Shown here piece by piece: positions 15,266 through 24,093 of a DNA stretch of 33,805 bases. Source of the stretch: Oscillospiraceae bacterium. GTDB lineage: Bacteria; Bacillota; Clostridia; Oscillospirales; Ruminococcaceae. The DNA is taken from positions 1 to 33,805 of the forward strand of contig JAFYBM010000064.1 in NCBI GenBank assembly GCA_017540225.1, read 5' to 3'. How positions within the stretch are numbered: the first letter of the stretch is position 1; every line of letters starts with the position of its first letter. The notes under the pieces are model-generated. The model was not told the origin of the DNA and ran no database searches. It saw only the letters and a program-made list of their open reading frames with translations. The position numbers and the translations under genes were made by a program.

Positions 15266-16420
15266 TTATTTCTTATCAAGGATCTTGAAGATCTCGGAAA
15301 GATCATCGTCATCGTCAAGGCGCGGAATTGCGGAGGCCGGACGCTGTTTCTCCGGCTTGCGCGGCTCCACGGCAGCAAAGTTATCGACCAACGGATTCTT
15401 CACCTTGATCGGTTCCTTCTCAGTCGGGAGCGGAACATCGTCGATCCTGCTTTCTCTGTCCTTATCCTCATAGCCTGCCGCGATGACCGTAATGATCATC
15501 TCATCACTCATATCTTCCTTGAACGCAGTACCGAGAATGACCTCGACGCCCGGAGCTGCGGTTTCCGTGATCTTTTGCGTCGCTGCATCGACCTCGGCGG
15601 AGAGTACATCCTCGCTCATTGCAATATTGATGAGCAGACGCTTTGCACCGTTGATGGAGGTTTCAAGCAGCGGGCTGGAGATAACAGCTGTTGCAGCTTC
15701 ATCCGCCTTATTCTTGCCCGCGCCGTGGCCGATTGCCATATGTGCATAGCCGGCACCCTTCATGATCGTGGAAACATCAGCGAAGTCAAGATTGATATAG
15801 CCGTCCTCAACGATCAGATCTGAGATGGATTTCACACCGGTTTTCAGAACATCATCCGCCATTGCAAAGCTCTGGCGCATAGTCAGCGGCTTGTCCACAC
15901 CGACGAGCAGACGCTCATTCGGGATAATCACAAGCGAATCCACATACTTGCGGAGCGTATCAATGCCGCGCTCAGCCTGGGCCATTTTCTGCTCGCGCTC
16001 AAATGCAAACGGCTTTGTCACGACAGCAACGGTCAGAATACCAAGCTCCTGCGCAATCTGTGCAACGACAGGTGCTGCACCGGTGCCGGTGCCGCCGCCC
16101 ATGCCGTCGGGAATAAAGATCATATCAGCGCCCTTGAGTGCGTTGCTGATCTCATCGCGGTTCTCCTCGGCAGACTGTCTGCCAACCTCGGGGCGGTTGC
16201 CCGCGCCGCGGCCCTTTGTGAGCTTTGCGCCGATCTGGATACGGGTCGGAGCCTTGGAGTTCAGCAGTGCCTTTGCATCGGTATTCACTGCGATATATTC
16301 AATATTTTTCACATCCGCCTGAACCATGCAGTCCAGTGCATTGCCGCCGCCGCCGCCGACGCCGACGACCTTGATATTCACTTGCGGGTCAAATGAATCT
16401 TCATACACAAAATCAGTCAT
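15266..16420 (-). CDS. ftsZ: Cell division protein FtsZ
   Basis: This 384-residue tubulin-like GTPase forms the Z-ring. Motifs: KVVGVGGGGGNALDCM, the tubulin signature GMGGGTGTGAAP, and the synergy-loop NLDFADVSTIM. Variants are visible: the usual GLGAGANPE loop reads GRGAGNRPE, and the run before GMGGG reads FIPD rather than FITA. The C-terminal linker is Pro/Lys-rich and the end, DDLSEIFKILDKK after an acidic run, does not look like the usual IPxFLRxR tail that binds FtsA and SepF. I chose the ATG at 16418-16420 with GGAGGAA 6 bp ahead; the open frame runs 14 codons further without support. A promoter lies 70 bp upstream. Confidence 0.95.
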   Translation of the reverse strand: MTDFVYEDSFDPQVNIKVVGVGGGGGNALDCMVQADVKNIEYIAVNTDAKALLNSKAPTRIQIGAKLTKGRGAGNRPEVGRQSAEENRDEISNALKGADMIFIPDGMGGGTGTGAAPVVAQIAQELGILTVAVVTKPFAFEREQKMAQAERGIDTLRKYVDSLVIIPNERLLVGVDKPLTMRQSFAMADDVLKTGVKSISDLIVEDGYINLDFADVSTIMKGAGYAHMAIGHGAGKNKADEAATAVISSPLLETSINGAKRLLINIAMSEDVLSAEVDAATQKITETAAPGVEVILGTAFKEDMSDEMIITVIAAGYEDKDRESRIDDVPLPTEKEPIKVKNPLVDNFAAVEPRKPEKQRPASAIPRLDDDDDLSEIFKILDKK

Positions 16421-16487
16421 CAAAGTTCCTCCATTTCGACAGCCCAAAGGGTTTCCGCTCAAGAGAGCCGCCTACAAACATACTCTC

Positions 16488-16516
16488 ATTGTAACACAAG
16501 TTTGCTGCAATTTCAA
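16488..16516 (-). promoter_or_regulatory. ftsZ promoter
   Basis: The minus strand shows TTGAAA (16516-16511), a 17-bp spacer and TACAAT (16493-16488), each one base from the SigA consensus. Transcription should start near 16481, giving a leader of about 60 nt. ftsZ can therefore be expressed apart from the upstream division genes. Confidence 0.8.
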
Positions 16517-16568
16517 GCAGTTTTCCTCATTTTGTGTTATTTCACAACATTCGACACATTATTTAATT

Positions 16569-17426
16569 TCATTCTGTTAAATCTGATACTGTTTTCGCAA
16601 TATCTCCGCGATCAGCAATCCGGCTTGTTCCTGTTTTCATCGTAATTGCATCCTCCGGCACAACGGAAATCTGATTGTTGCCGATCATCGTCAGGATGTA
16701 CTTTTTGTCCGGCTTGATCCGGTCAATTGTGGCCGCAGCAAAGCGCAGCTTATAGAGCGCGTCGATACTGCCGCCCATATGGAATTTCACATTTTCACCG
16801 AAATACACAAGAATATCGCTCTGGTCAGCCATGTCGATTGCCCAGATGCGCGGATCGCTGCACGCCGTGACGGCTGCTGTCATCGTTTTCAGAACATTGT
16901 CGCGTTTCTCGTCCTCGGAGCGCAGCACCATACCGATCGAGCCTTCCGCAGGATTGTAGCCGTAAATAATAATCAGGCCTTCACGCGGTGCCTCCTTCAG
17001 TTCCTCCAGCACACGGTTCGAAGCGCTGACAAGCAGATAGCCGTAGCTCTGTGAGATATTTGCAACCGGAACCGCTTTTTCCACATGAATTTCCGCGATA
17101 TTCGGAAACTTCTTCACAATTTCGACCTTTTCCGCATATACGACATTCTGCCGCACGGATTCCGCAGCGATTGCCGTATCGAGCCGGACGAGATTGTCGC
17201 CTTTTTTGATGCCGCTGAGCGAAATAATCTCCTCATCCGGTGTATCGGTTTCATTATATACGACGATCTCGCTGACATTGAAAAACAGCGTCATAGAGAG
17301 CGCCGCACCGATGCCAAGCACCAGCACCGCAACCAGCGCAATGTAGGCAGTATGACGGCGGGTTCGGCGCCGTCTGCGCTTGGTATTCTGCTGCCGCTTG
17401 ACATTTGTTTTGACGACATCCTGCAC
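16569..17426 (-). CDS. ftsQ: Cell division protein FtsQ/DivIB
   Basis: This 285-residue bitopic membrane protein has a very basic cytoplasmic tail (about residues 8-26, RRRRRTRRH), one membrane helix (about 27-50), a POTRA domain (VSEIVVYNETDTPDEEIISL through VEIVKKFPNIAEIHVEKAVP), and a beta-rich extracellular domain. FtsQ/DivIB forms the FtsQLB/DivIB complex that links Z-ring assembly to septal peptidoglycan synthesis. Homologues show only patterned similarity, so the call leans on topology, POTRA and position between murA and ftsZ. The start is GTG 17424-17426 with AGGGAG 9 bp upstream. Confidence 0.88.
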   Translation of the reverse strand: MQDVVKTNVKRQQNTKRRRRRTRRHTAYIALVAVLVLGIGAALSMTLFFNVSEIVVYNETDTPDEEIISLSGIKKGDNLVRLDTAIAAESVRQNVVYAEKVEIVKKFPNIAEIHVEKAVPVANISQSYGYLLVSASNRVLEELKEAPREGLIIIYGYNPAEGSIGMVLRSEDEKRDNVLKTMTAAVTACSDPRIWAIDMADQSDILVYFGENVKFHMGGSIDALYKLRFAAATIDRIKPDKKYILTMIGNNQISVVPEDAITMKTGTSRIADRGDIAKTVSDLTE

Positions 17427-17490
17427 CCGCTGTCACTCCCTTCTGTAACTTTATTGCCGTTTTTTTTGAAATACAGAATGCTGTTTCAGA

Positions 17491-17610
17491 GCCGGTTTTC
17501 CCACAAATTCCACATAGTTTTCAACACTATATTTGCGATTCTACGAGAAAACAGCTCCTTTTGCACCGTCTGAAGGCCGGTTTTTCACCATTTCAACAGA
17601 GTTTTCAACA
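17491..17610. repeat. Imperfect 36-bp direct repeat between murA and ftsQ
   Basis: Copies at 17491-17526 and 17576-17610 begin with GCCGGTTTT, share a CAC/CCA-rich middle and end with AGTTTTCAACA. The second copy runs into the murA stop codon. The TTTTCAACA and TTCCACA cores faintly resemble DnaA boxes but differ at two or more positions. The 178-bp gap between the two genes holds no other recognisable signal. Confidence 0.6.
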
Positions 17611-18912
17611 TTTTTTCGGCTTCAGGCGTGATTTCTCATGCTCTGAGGCGAAAAACGACACCCGCTCTGCGCGGATCCCGAGATTGTGGAAAGTCTCCGC
17701 AAAATTTTCATATCCGCGGTCAAGGTGATGCAGCCCGTGTATGACCGTCTCACCCTCGGCTGCCGCTGCCGCAACGGCCAGTGCCGCGCCGCCGCGCAGA
17801 TCCGCCGCTGAAACATCCGCGCCGTTCAGGCTTTTGACGCCGCTGATTGCCGCAATTCTGCCTGAAACACGAATATCGGCGCCCATCCGCATCAGCTCGG
17901 ACATATGCTTGAAGCGGTTTTCAAAAATCGTTTCCTCCAGCAGGCTCGTGCCGCGTGCCGTGCAGAGCACCGCCGAGATCAATGCCTGTACATCCGTCGG
18001 GAATCCGGGGTACGGCATTGTTTTTATGTACCGGATACTGCGCAGCGTCCCGCTTCGATCAAGAAAAATGCGGTTCCCGCAGATTCCGACTGTGCATCCG
18101 GCCTGTTCCAGCACCGCAAGGCAGCTTTCCAGATGCTTCGGCTCGGCATCCCGCAAACAGACAGCACCGCCCGCCGCCGCTCCCGCACATAAATATGTCA
18201 TTGCGGCGATGCGGTCAGGCATCACACGATATTCGGTGCCGGTCAGTTTTTTTCCGCCCTGAATGACGACCGTCTGCTCCCCTGCCCCGCAAATTGCAGC
18301 GCCGCAGGCATTCAGATAACCCGCAAGATCCGTGATCTCCGGCTCGCAGGCCGCATTGGTAATCACCGTTTCTCCCTCTGCCGCGACCGCCGCCATAATG
18401 ATATTCTCCGTCACACCGACCGAAGGAATCGGCAAATGAATATGCGCTCCGCAGAGCTTTCCCGCCTTGCAGTGCATCACACCGTCCAAGCTGCGAATCC
18501 GGACTCCCATCTGCCGCATCGCATCCAGATGCAGATCAATCGGGCGCGGACCCAGCTCACAGCCGCCCGGCATAGTCAAAATACATTCCTTCCGGCTGCC
18601 GAGCACCGGCCCCAGAAACATAATGGACGAGCGCATAGCCCGCATATCCGCATCAGGGATCTCACAGCCGCCCTCGCCGCTGTTGACAATCCGGACAGTA
18701 TTCCCCGTTATATGGCAGCGGCAGCCAAGCCTGTTCAGGATCCGGCTTGCCGCATAAACATCGGTCAGCTGCGGAACATTCGTAAAGCAGGTCTCTCCGC
18801 TGCAAAGCAGCGCCGCCGCCATCAGCGGCAATGCACTGTTTTTCGCACCCTGCACCGTGACTTCCCCGCGCAGCGGCAGACCGCCGCGAATCCGCAGGAT
18901 CTCCTCTGCCAT
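17605..18912 (-). CDS. murA: UDP-N-acetylglucosamine 1-carboxyvinyltransferase
   Basis: This 435-residue enzyme transfers enolpyruvate from PEP to UDP-GlcNAc, the first committed step of peptidoglycan synthesis. The substrate-binding VQGAKNSALP (K24, N25), the catalytic loop MPGGCELGPRPIDLHL with the fosfomycin-target C118, and GFPTDVQAL are all present. The Cys is retained, so the enzyme should be fosfomycin-sensitive. Many Firmicutes have two MurA paralogues; which one this is cannot be said. It sits between murG and ftsQ where B. subtilis carries murB. The ATG at 18912 has GAGGTGAT upstream. Confidence 0.96.
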   Translation of the reverse strand: MAEEILRIRGGLPLRGEVTVQGAKNSALPLMAAALLCSGETCFTNVPQLTDVYAASRILNRLGCRCHITGNTVRIVNSGEGGCEIPDADMRAMRSSIMFLGPVLGSRKECILTMPGGCELGPRPIDLHLDAMRQMGVRIRSLDGVMHCKAGKLCGAHIHLPIPSVGVTENIIMAAVAAEGETVITNAACEPEITDLAGYLNACGAAICGAGEQTVVIQGGKKLTGTEYRVMPDRIAAMTYLCAGAAAGGAVCLRDAEPKHLESCLAVLEQAGCTVGICGNRIFLDRSGTLRSIRYIKTMPYPGFPTDVQALISAVLCTARGTSLLEETIFENRFKHMSELMRMGADIRVSGRIAAISGVKSLNGADVSAADLRGGAALAVAAAAAEGETVIHGLHHLDRGYENFAETFHNLGIRAERVSFFASEHEKSRLKPKKC

Positions 18913-18993
18913 CTTGCATCACCTCTCAGCTCAGGCGGTTCCCCGCCGTTTGCTTATAGATTATGCAAAACGGTGCCGAAACGTGAAAACAAA

Positions 18994-20118
18994 TCAGGTT
19001 TTATTTCCGAGAATGTCAGAAATGACATTCCAGATGCGATCGTTGGTATCTGTCAGGAACAGTGCGCCGGCACGCTGATGCATGGCAAGCCGTTTTTCCG
19101 GATCACGGTAAAGCGCTGCAATATGCTCTTTCATCAGGTCAGGCGTCAGATTCTTCTGCTCAATGACAACGGCAGCGCCGGCCTTGCCGAGTACCATTGC
19201 ATTATAATACTGATGATTCTCTGCCGCAGCAGGATACGGGATCAGGATCGAAGCCCGTCCGACCGCTTCCAGCTCACTGAGTGTCGATGCGCCGGCGCGG
19301 CTGATGATGAGATCTGCTGCCGCAAGGCAGACATCCATGTCGTGTATGTATTCCGTCACGCGCAGCCGCGGATCATCGGCAATGCCGCGCTCTTTGAGTG
19401 CCTCCGGAAAGGAATCGCGCCCGTGCTTGCCGTAAGCATGAATATGCCGGATGTCCATTTCGGAATCCAGATGCCATTTCATAATATCCGGCATCATGTC
19501 ATTGAGACATTTCGCGCCCTGACTGCCGCCGAAGGATACAATTGTCATGCTGCTGCCGACACCGAGCTGCCGCCTTGCCTGCTCACGGTTTTTCTTTGTC
19601 ATGCTCCCGCGGACGGGCAGACCGGTCATCACCGCTTTGGTTCCGTGCGGAAAATATTTTTCTGCCTCCGCAAAGGTCATCATGACGGCTGCCGCCCGAC
19701 GTGCGAGCAGCTTGTTCGTCACACCGGGAAAGGCATTCTGCTCATGCAGAACCGTTGGAATATGCATGGCCTGCGCCGCATTCAGAACCGGCGCGGAAGC
19801 ATAGCCGCCCGTGCCGATCACAAGCTCCGGCCGGAACCGTTTGACAATCGTAAACGCATGAATTCCGCCGGTAATCATATACCGCACCGTGCGGGCATTC
19901 CGGCGGACATTCTCAAGGCTTATGCTCCGCTGAATGCCCGATGCATGAACATAATCCATTTCATAGCCCGCAGCCGGAATCAGCTCGGCCTCCATGCCGT
20001 CCGGCGTTCCCACAAACAGAATCTCCGCATCCGGCATATGCCCGCGGATGATGTCCGCAATTGCAAGACCGGGATTGATGTGGCCGCCCGTGCCGCCGCA
20101 GGCAATCATGATCTTCAT
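18994..20118 (-). CDS. murG: UDP-GlcNAc:lipid I N-acetylglucosaminyltransferase MurG
   Basis: This 374-residue peripheral membrane glycosyltransferase turns lipid I into lipid II. The N-terminal loop CGGTGGHINPGLAIAD, GTGGYASAPVL, HEQNAFPGVTNKLLA, the second Gly loop FGGSQGAKCLND, and the donor-binding SRAGASTLSELEAVGR with PYPAAAENHQYYNA are clear family hallmarks. Slightly longer than E. coli MurG (355). A good AAGGAG precedes the ATG at 20118. Gaps of about 80 bp on either side are free of visible signals. Confidence 0.97.
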   Translation of the reverse strand: MKIMIACGGTGGHINPGLAIADIIRGHMPDAEILFVGTPDGMEAELIPAAGYEMDYVHASGIQRSISLENVRRNARTVRYMITGGIHAFTIVKRFRPELVIGTGGYASAPVLNAAQAMHIPTVLHEQNAFPGVTNKLLARRAAAVMMTFAEAEKYFPHGTKAVMTGLPVRGSMTKKNREQARRQLGVGSSMTIVSFGGSQGAKCLNDMMPDIMKWHLDSEMDIRHIHAYGKHGRDSFPEALKERGIADDPRLRVTEYIHDMDVCLAAADLIISRAGASTLSELEAVGRASILIPYPAAAENHQYYNAMVLGKAGAAVVIEQKNLTPDLMKEHIAALYRDPEKRLAMHQRAGALFLTDTNDRIWNVISDILGNKT

Positions 20119-20198
20119 ATTTTTCTCCTTCTTTTCGGCAGTACCGCACAGAGAAGGCCGTGCTGCCTATCTGTTTCGCTGTAATCTCTTACACTGTG

Positions 20199-21413
20199 TC
20201 ACTCCAGCTTTGCCTGACGGGAAATATTGAGCAGAACACCCATTTCCGCAAGCTGCATCATCAGTGCCGTACCGCCGTATGAGAAAAACGGCAGCGAAAT
20301 GCCGGTATTCGGAATCGCATTGCTGACGACCGCGATATTGAGCAGCGCCTGCAAGCCGATATGCATGGTAAAGCCGACGGCAACCAGCATCCCGAATTTA
20401 TCCTTTGCCTTTGTCGCAATATAGAATCCGCGGAAGATCAGCAGGCAGAACAGCAGAATTACCGTCACCGCGCCGACAAAGCCGAATTCCTCGCAGAGAA
20501 TCGCAAACACAAAGTCATTCTGCGCCTCCGGCAGATACTGATACTTCTGACGCGAGCCGCCAAGCCCCAGCCCGAACATTCCGCCGGAACCGATTGCAAT
20601 GAGGGACTGGCAGGTCTGCCATGTCTCATTCTGCATATATTCCGGATTGAACGGATCAAGCCAAGATAAGATTCTGTCCTGAAAATAATCTATGCCCTTG
20701 CTTTTCATCAGATAGAGCACAACGGCCGTCAGACCTGCCGCACCGATCAGAATGAGAATGCCGAAGTGCAGCGGTCTTGCGCCGCCGACAAAAATCAGCG
20801 TCAGTGCAAGTGTTGCAATAATCAGCGTACCGGAAAAATGCGGCTCCAGCATCATCAGTCCGGCCACAGCACCGAGCATCAGCATATACGGCACAATGCC
20901 GTACCAAAATGTTTTCATGCGGTGCTCGTTCCGGATAATCAGCATAGAGAAAAAGAGCACGATTGAAATTTTCATCATCTCGGAGGGCTGAAAGGTCAGT
21001 CCGCCCAGACCGTCCAGCGCAATCCAGCGGCGGGCGAATGTTCCCTGCTTCGAGCCGATGCCCGGAATCAGCACCAGAATCAGCATCAGCATAGAGATAC
21101 CGAATGCAGTTCCGGAGATCCAGAGCTTTTCAAAAATATGATAATTCACTACACTGAGAATGCCCATCAGCACAAGCCCTATACCCGCAAACACAAGCTG
21201 CCGCGTTGCGTAATAGGTTCCGCTGAGTCCGTCCTCAATCGCTGCCGGATAGGAGGCCGAAAACATCATCAGGATACCGATGACCAGCAGCGCGATCACG
21301 GTACCGAGCAGCACGCCGTCCAGATCATTCTTGATGAGGCGTCTGCCCTTTCCGGCAGGGCGCACACGCGGTCTGCTGCCTGCGCTGATATTCGGTTTTC
21401 CGCTTGCCGCCAT
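20199..21413 (-). CDS. ftsW: FtsW/SpoVE-type SEDS peptidoglycan polymerase
   Basis: This 404-residue protein has about ten membrane helices after a basic N-terminal tail (RPRVRPAGKGRRLIKND). Family marks are MMFSASYPAAIEDG near helix 1, the extracellular region LGLGGSRQKYQYLPEAQNDF with FAILCEEFGFVGA, and the SEDS signature PNTGISLPFFSYGGTALM. SEDS proteins polymerise glycan from lipid II with a partner class B PBP, here probably the ftsI product in the same cluster. ATG at 21413 with GGGAG upstream. Whether it serves vegetative division or spore cortex (SpoVE) cannot be told. Confidence 0.93.
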   Translation of the reverse strand: MAASGKPNISAGSRPRVRPAGKGRRLIKNDLDGVLLGTVIALLVIGILMMFSASYPAAIEDGLSGTYYATRQLVFAGIGLVLMGILSVVNYHIFEKLWISGTAFGISMLMLILVLIPGIGSKQGTFARRWIALDGLGGLTFQPSEMMKISIVLFFSMLIIRNEHRMKTFWYGIVPYMLMLGAVAGLMMLEPHFSGTLIIATLALTLIFVGGARPLHFGILILIGAAGLTAVVLYLMKSKGIDYFQDRILSWLDPFNPEYMQNETWQTCQSLIAIGSGGMFGLGLGGSRQKYQYLPEAQNDFVFAILCEEFGFVGAVTVILLFCLLIFRGFYIATKAKDKFGMLVAVGFTMHIGLQALLNIAVVSNAIPNTGISLPFFSYGGTALMMQLAEMGVLLNISRQAKLE

Positions 21414-21447
21414 AAGTCATCGCTCCCGAAATTTGATTATAATTCAT

Positions 21448-22473
21448 TCAGATCTGCGTAAGCACCGCCAGAACGCCGAAGGCCAGTCCGAACAGGGAAA
21501 AGACCATGACGATCTTGTATTCGCTCCATTTGCAAAGCTCAAAGTGGTGATGGATCGGAGACATTTTGAAGATGCGCCGTCCCTCACCGTATTTGCGTCT
21601 TGTGTACTTGAAATACAATGTCTGGATCACAACGCTCAGTGCATCGAGCACATACACAATGCCGACCAGCACGAGCAGCAGATGCATCCGGCAGGCAACG
21701 CCGAGTGCCGTGAATGCACCGCCGAGATACATGGATCCGGTATCGCCCATAAAGCATTTAGCAGGATGCAGGTTCCAGACAAGGAAGCCGATGCAGGCAC
21801 CTGCAATCGTAATTGCATAGAGTGAAAGCTCCAGCTCCCCGAACGATGCACAGAGCACCGTCATGCAGAGCATGGAAACAACCGTCACCGAGCCGCACAG
21901 TCCGTCAATACCGTCCGTCAGATTGACCGCATTGATCATATAGATCATAAAGAGCAGCATGACCGGATAATAGAACGGGCCGAAATTCAGCTTGCAGAAC
22001 ATCAGGTCAATCGTTGTCTCGTGATCGCCCAGTGCATACATTATTGCCAGAAACGCCGCACAAAATACAACCTGAAACAGAATTTTTTGCTTGGGATTCA
22101 GTCCCTCGTTGCGCTTTTTCACGGCCTTGATGAAATCATCGGTAAAGCCGCAGGCACCGGAATAGAACAGCGAAAAGAGCATGACTGTCAGCAGCCGGAG
22201 CGCATGAGTCGATGATTCGTGCGAGGTGATGTCCGTTCCGCCGGTCAGCCGCCAGACCGTATAGCCGAGCGCGGTTGCGGCAAGACTGCCGATAATAAAG
22301 AGAAAGCCGCCCATGATCGGCGTTCCCTGCTTGGATTTATGCCATGCAGGGCCTTCCTCAAGGATTGTCTGTCCGAAATGAATGCGGCGCAGAAACGGAA
22401 TCAGAATAAATCCGAACAGTGCTGCAATGACCGCCGCCGTCACCGCTGCGCATAACGTCAACCAAATAGGCAT
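21448..22473 (-). CDS. mraY: Phospho-MurNAc-pentapeptide transferase MraY
   Basis: This 341-residue integral membrane enzyme joins UDP-MurNAc-pentapeptide to undecaprenyl phosphate to form lipid I. Signatures: [34 protein letters not shown] with the Mg-binding Asp pair, [31 protein letters not shown] and [11 protein letters not shown]. About ten membrane helices are seen. ATG at 22473 follows GGAGGAAAAA. It starts 17 bp after murE. The undecaprenyl carrier is made by UppS, encoded in the plus-strand operon of this window. Confidence 0.98.
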   Translation of the reverse strand: MPIWLTLCAAVTAAVIAALFGFILIPFLRRIHFGQTILEEGPAWHKSKQGTPIMGGFLFIIGSLAATALGYTVWRLTGGTDITSHESSTHALRLLTVMLFSLFYSGACGFTDDFIKAVKKRNEGLNPKQKILFQVVFCAAFLAIMYALGDHETTIDLMFCKLNFGPFYYPVMLLFMIYMINAVNLTDGIDGLCGSVTVVSMLCMTVLCASFGELELSLYAITIAGACIGFLVWNLHPAKCFMGDTGSMYLGGAFTALGVACRMHLLLVLVGIVYVLDALSVVIQTLYFKYTRRKYGEGRRIFKMSPIHHHFELCKWSEYKIVMVFSLFGLAFGVLAVLTQI

Positions 22474-22490
22474 TTTTTCCTCCAGCGCAT

Positions 22491-23954
22491 TTAATTTGCC
22501 GCGTTTTCCGAAAAGATCCGCTTTGCGGCATCTGCAACCAGCTCCCGCTCATCCATATGCAGATGTACGCCGCCCGCAATGATCTGGTAGTCCTCATGTC
22601 CCTTGCCTGCCAGCACGACAACATCGCCGGTCTTAGCCTGCCGCATGGCAAGATAGATCGCCTCGGCTCTATCAGGCTCCGTCTGATAGGGCACATCACA
22701 ATCCTTCAGTCCCGCCAGAATATCCTGAATGATCGCAAGCGGATCCTCATCGCGGGGATTGTCGCTTGTGACCATCACAAAATCGGCATATTCCGCCGCT
22801 GCCCGTGCCATCTTCGGGCGCTTTGCCGCATCACGGTTGCCGCCGCAGCCGAATACGGCAATCAGTCGTCCGACTGTGCATTCCCGCAGACTTGCCAGTG
22901 TTTTTTCCAGTGCATCGGGCGTGTGCGCGTAATCACAGATCACGGTAAAGTCCAGTGCCGTCGGGATGACCTCGCAGCGGCCGCGCACACCGTTGTAATC
23001 AAGCAGCAGCTCTGTCATGACGTTCATCGGAACACCGGCCTTTCTGCCGGCCGCAATCGCCGCAACCGCATTGCTGACATTGAACATTCCGGTCATCCGC
23101 ATGGAAAGCGGCAGTGTTTCGCCGTGCAGATGCAGCGTGAATTTTGTTCCCTCTGTGCTGAGGGATACGCCGTCTGCCATAATATCAAAGCTGTCCTCCG
23201 GCTTCTGCCGGATTCCGTAGGTATATTTCTCACAGGTGATCTCGGAATAGAGCCGTCTGCCGTAGTCGTCATTGCCGCAGATGACTGCCGTATCGCAAAT
23301 ATCAAACAGCATCCGCTTTGCAAGATAGTAGTTCTCCATCGTGCCGTGAACATCAAGATGATCCTGCGTCAGATTCGTAAAGACCGCCGTTTCAAAATGC
23401 GTCGGGCCGATGCGGTGCTGCTCAAGACCGAAGGAGGAAACCTCCATCACGACAATCTCTGTGCCCGCCTCCGCCATATCGTTCAGCAGCGAAAAATATG
23501 CATCCGTCAGCGGCGTCGTATTCGGAGACGGAAGGATCCTGTCACCGATTTCATACTGCACCGTCCCGATCAGACCGACCTTTTTGCCTGCCTTTTTCAG
23601 CATTTCCTTAATCAGCGTTGCGGTCGTGGTCTTGCCGTTGGTGCCGGTCACGCCGATGAAGCGCATTTTGCGCTCCGGATGCCCGTACCATGCCGCGCAA
23701 AGGTCGCCGTAAACCGCCCGCGTATTGCCGACAACGATCTGCCGGTCACCAAGGCCGAGATCACGCTCCGTAATCACGAGCACCGCGCCCTTTTCCAGCA
23801 TGGCTTCGGCAGCCTCATGGCCGTCGAATTTTGCGCCGCGGATGCAGACAAAGATCATGCCGGCTTCCAGCTTGCATGTGTTGTCCGTCAGACCGGTGAT
23901 TTCTCTGTCTGCAAGCGGTGTTTGCAGCGTTTCCAGTAAAGTATACAGCTTCAT
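22491..23954 (-). CDS. murE: UDP-MurNAc-tripeptide synthetase MurE, meso-DAP type
   Basis: This 487-residue ligase adds the third stem-peptide residue to UDP-MurNAc-L-Ala-D-Glu. The ATP loop [15 protein letters not shown], the GVRGRCEVI segment and [12 protein letters not shown] are seen. The C-terminal [11 protein letters not shown] carries the DNPR motif that marks meso-diaminopimelate (not lysine) specificity, so the wall should be A1-gamma type. ATG at 23954 with CGGAG 7 bp ahead. It lies between ftsI and mraY; murD and murF, often nearby, are not in this cluster. Confidence 0.97.
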   Translation of the reverse strand: MKLYTLLETLQTPLADREITGLTDNTCKLEAGMIFVCIRGAKFDGHEAAEAMLEKGAVLVITERDLGLGDRQIVVGNTRAVYGDLCAAWYGHPERKMRFIGVTGTNGKTTTATLIKEMLKKAGKKVGLIGTVQYEIGDRILPSPNTTPLTDAYFSLLNDMAEAGTEIVVMEVSSFGLEQHRIGPTHFETAVFTNLTQDHLDVHGTMENYYLAKRMLFDICDTAVICGNDDYGRRLYSEITCEKYTYGIRQKPEDSFDIMADGVSLSTEGTKFTLHLHGETLPLSMRMTGMFNVSNAVAAIAAGRKAGVPMNVMTELLLDYNGVRGRCEVIPTALDFTVICDYAHTPDALEKTLASLRECTVGRLIAVFGCGGNRDAAKRPKMARAAAEYADFVMVTSDNPRDEDPLAIIQDILAGLKDCDVPYQTEPDRAEAIYLAMRQAKTGDVVVLAGKGHEDYQIIAGGVHLHMDERELVADAAKRIFSENAAN

Positions 23955-24029
23955 GATATACTCCGTTCATCATTTACCGGCTCTGCACCGGCTTTCTATT
24001 TCACGCTCGGTATTCCTTGCAGTTGTCCC

Positions 24030-24061
24030 GCCGGACCGCACTGTCTGCGGCACGGTCCGGC
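24030..24061 (-). other. Stable GC-rich hairpin between ftsI and murE
   Basis: GCCGGACCG (24030-24038) and CGGTCCGGC (24053-24061) pair over 9 bp around a 14-base loop in the 139-bp ftsI-murE gap. No T-run follows on either strand, so it is more likely an mRNA processing or stability element than a terminator. Confidence 0.6.
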
Positions 24062-24093
24062 AGGAAAAAGAAAGGATTGAGCGGTGTCAGCAT

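Noticed and set aside
17491-17610. Replication origin or DnaA box cluster
   Set aside because: The 9-mers differ from TTATCCACA at two or more positions, and no dnaA, dnaN or AT-rich unwinding region is nearby.
18436-20184. A 582-codon open frame on the plus strand opposite murA and murG
   Set aside because: It is antisense to two well-conserved genes, has a His/Arg/Cys/Gln-rich composition, and resembles no known family. Long antisense frames here come from codon bias.
24030-24061. Rho-independent terminator between ftsI and murE
   Set aside because: The stem is strong but no T-run follows on the minus strand, so I kept it only as a hairpin.
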